DNA of 64,000 nt from Macropodus opercularis (taxonomy: Eukaryota; Chordata; Actinopteri; Anabantiformes; Osphronemidae): NCBI GenBank assembly GCA_030770545.1, contig JAUCMP010000028.1, positions 16,644,001 through 16,708,000 of the forward strand. Reading direction: 5' to 3'. The position numbers were made by a program, and so were the translations under genes. Positions 62,761 to 64,000 of this stretch are shown here, one piece after another (within the stretch, counting starts at the first letter, position 1; every line of letters starts with the position of its first letter). Under the pieces are notes generated by a model. That model was not told the DNA's origin, did not search any database, and saw only the letters and a list, made by a program, of their open reading frames with translations.

Positions 62761-64000
62761 GCCGTCAGAGAGTTTCGCTCTCCCTCGGTCTCGTTTCTCT
62801 CGGGCTACTCTGGTGTGAGTCTGGTTCCGTCTCTCCGTTGGTCCGTCTTCCTTTTCTGTCTCTTGGGCCCGTCCGAGCAGCTTGTATATGATCCACAGCT
62901 GTAGCCGGTCTGACTGAGCGCTCAGCCAAACTGCTGCTGCGACTTCCCCCCGCTCAGCTCTCTCGCTCTCTCTCTCTGCTTCTCTGGTGAAGCTCTCTCA
63001 CTCGTCCACACAGGTTCTCTCTCCGCGCATCTTTCTGCCAGAGCTACCTTTTAACTGAACTTGCTCCTCACCCAGGATTTCTCTTTGTTGCGTCTTTCCA
63101 CACACCTCTCCTCTCCTCCTTTACGGTTTCGGTTTTTCTCCTTGGGGTGTCTCTCAGTAGCCCGTTTCTGTCCCTTTGCTTTTTTGTGTCTAATTCCCTC
63201 TGCATCTCTGTTTCATCTAAATCCATTTCCTCTTTCTTTTCTTTGCCCGTGTGTCTCTCAGTAGCTCATTTCCTCTGGATTAAAAATCAGCAGATTAATA
63301 TGACCTCTGCTGCGAGTTTGCTGTATGTACAGTACAGTACAGTACCTTTCTGGCTTCGCCGTTTCTTCCAGTCATTGGTGGATATGTACAGAATAAAATT
63401 AAATACTAGTCACTAAACTCTGAGCGGTGATGTTTCTGAAAATGAGTTTTCAGTAAACGTCCGTGCAAAATCGATATCGCGTCAGACAGGAAGTTTCCAG
63501 CAGCAACAAATGTCATTTGTCAACAAAGGAAAAAACAACATGACCTGTAGAGGCAATCACAGAATGTCATGTCTGTTCCCAGTTAAATGCCTCCATTCCT
63601 TCAATTTGCTGCCTGGTGTTCTGTTCCCTTCCGCTCTGTGTGAATCTGTGCCTGTGTCACTTCCAATTCCTACGTAATGAACTCGATCCCTCCCTCTGTC
63701 CATCCACTCACCCCTTACAAACTCTCAACCTCTCTCTCACACTTTCTTCAATCTCTCATCCCCTTCTGTTCGCTTCTCATTACTGAACATGCAGCTGGAT
63801 TAGTGTCTGGGGAGGAGTGTGTTGTAGTCCCTCAACCAGGACTGGAGCAGCTTTTTGGGGTCTGTATGTCACTGCTTCTGTGACTACTCAAATAAAAACC
63901 TGATGTGTAAGCGATTCCAGTGGCAGACTTCTAATCTGAATCTAGCAAATGAAAGTGATTCAACCCTCGAGAGGAGCCTCTGACACGACAGAGCATCCTG
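62761..64000. other. Region upstream of exon 1b, no exon seen
   Basis: This should be intron for the long kcnh2 isoform and upstream promoter for the 1b isoform. It is CT-rich on the plus strand around 62940-63250, so purine-rich on the kcnh2 sense strand. A short TACAG repeat lies near 63325-63343. The long-isoform exon preceding the S1 exon was looked for and not found. Confidence 0.5.

Overview
The window looks like part of a ray-finned fish (teleost) genome. It has split genes with GT-AG introns, short vertebrate-type exons, dinucleotide microsatellites and no bacterial operon structure. Two multi-exon genes run right to left on the minus strand. I rebuilt both exon by exon from reading frame, splice sites and phase. 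No mobile-element protein, tRNA or rRNA gene could be supported.

Left part (about 5.1-20.4 kb, first exon probably near 30.7 kb): the 5' part of a microtubule-associated protein 4 gene (map4). It covers the conserved N terminus and much of the projection domain. The tubulin-binding repeats are not seen and should lie beyond the left edge. Every internal exon I accept is a multiple of three in length and is flanked by phase-1 introns, so any of them could be skipped without a frameshift. A REST/RE1-like silencer motif and a palindromic RFX X-box lie inside the gene. A CCAAT-rich, GC-rich block at about 30.5-31.1 kb, with a good splice donor, is the likely promoter and non-coding exon 1.

Right part (35.6-62.5 kb): kcnh2, the ERG1 (hERG-type) voltage-gated potassium channel. 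The complete short 'ERG1b' isoform is present: a 35-residue isoform-specific first exon at 62.4 kb, an 18.5-kb intron, then 16 exons for S1-S6, the pore, C-linker, cyclic-nucleotide-binding homology domain, the LSFRRRT phosphosite region, the coiled coil and a long C terminus ending in RHSSDPGGS. The 17 coding exons total 2730 nt (909 residues plus stop) with consistent phases throughout. The PAS/eag exons of the long isoform are not in the window and should lie to the right. Compared with the human exon layout as I remember it, six extra introns (five of them 76-126 nt) split exons that are single in human. Two of those in the pore region have near-identical sequence at both ends.

The 18.5-kb kcnh2 intron holds a 1.1-kb (GA)-type purine tract and a GC-rich block containing a possible second alternative first exon with an optimal Kozak start and a phase-compatible donor. 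The region between the two genes (about 31-35.5 kb) and the other long introns show no further gene that I can support.
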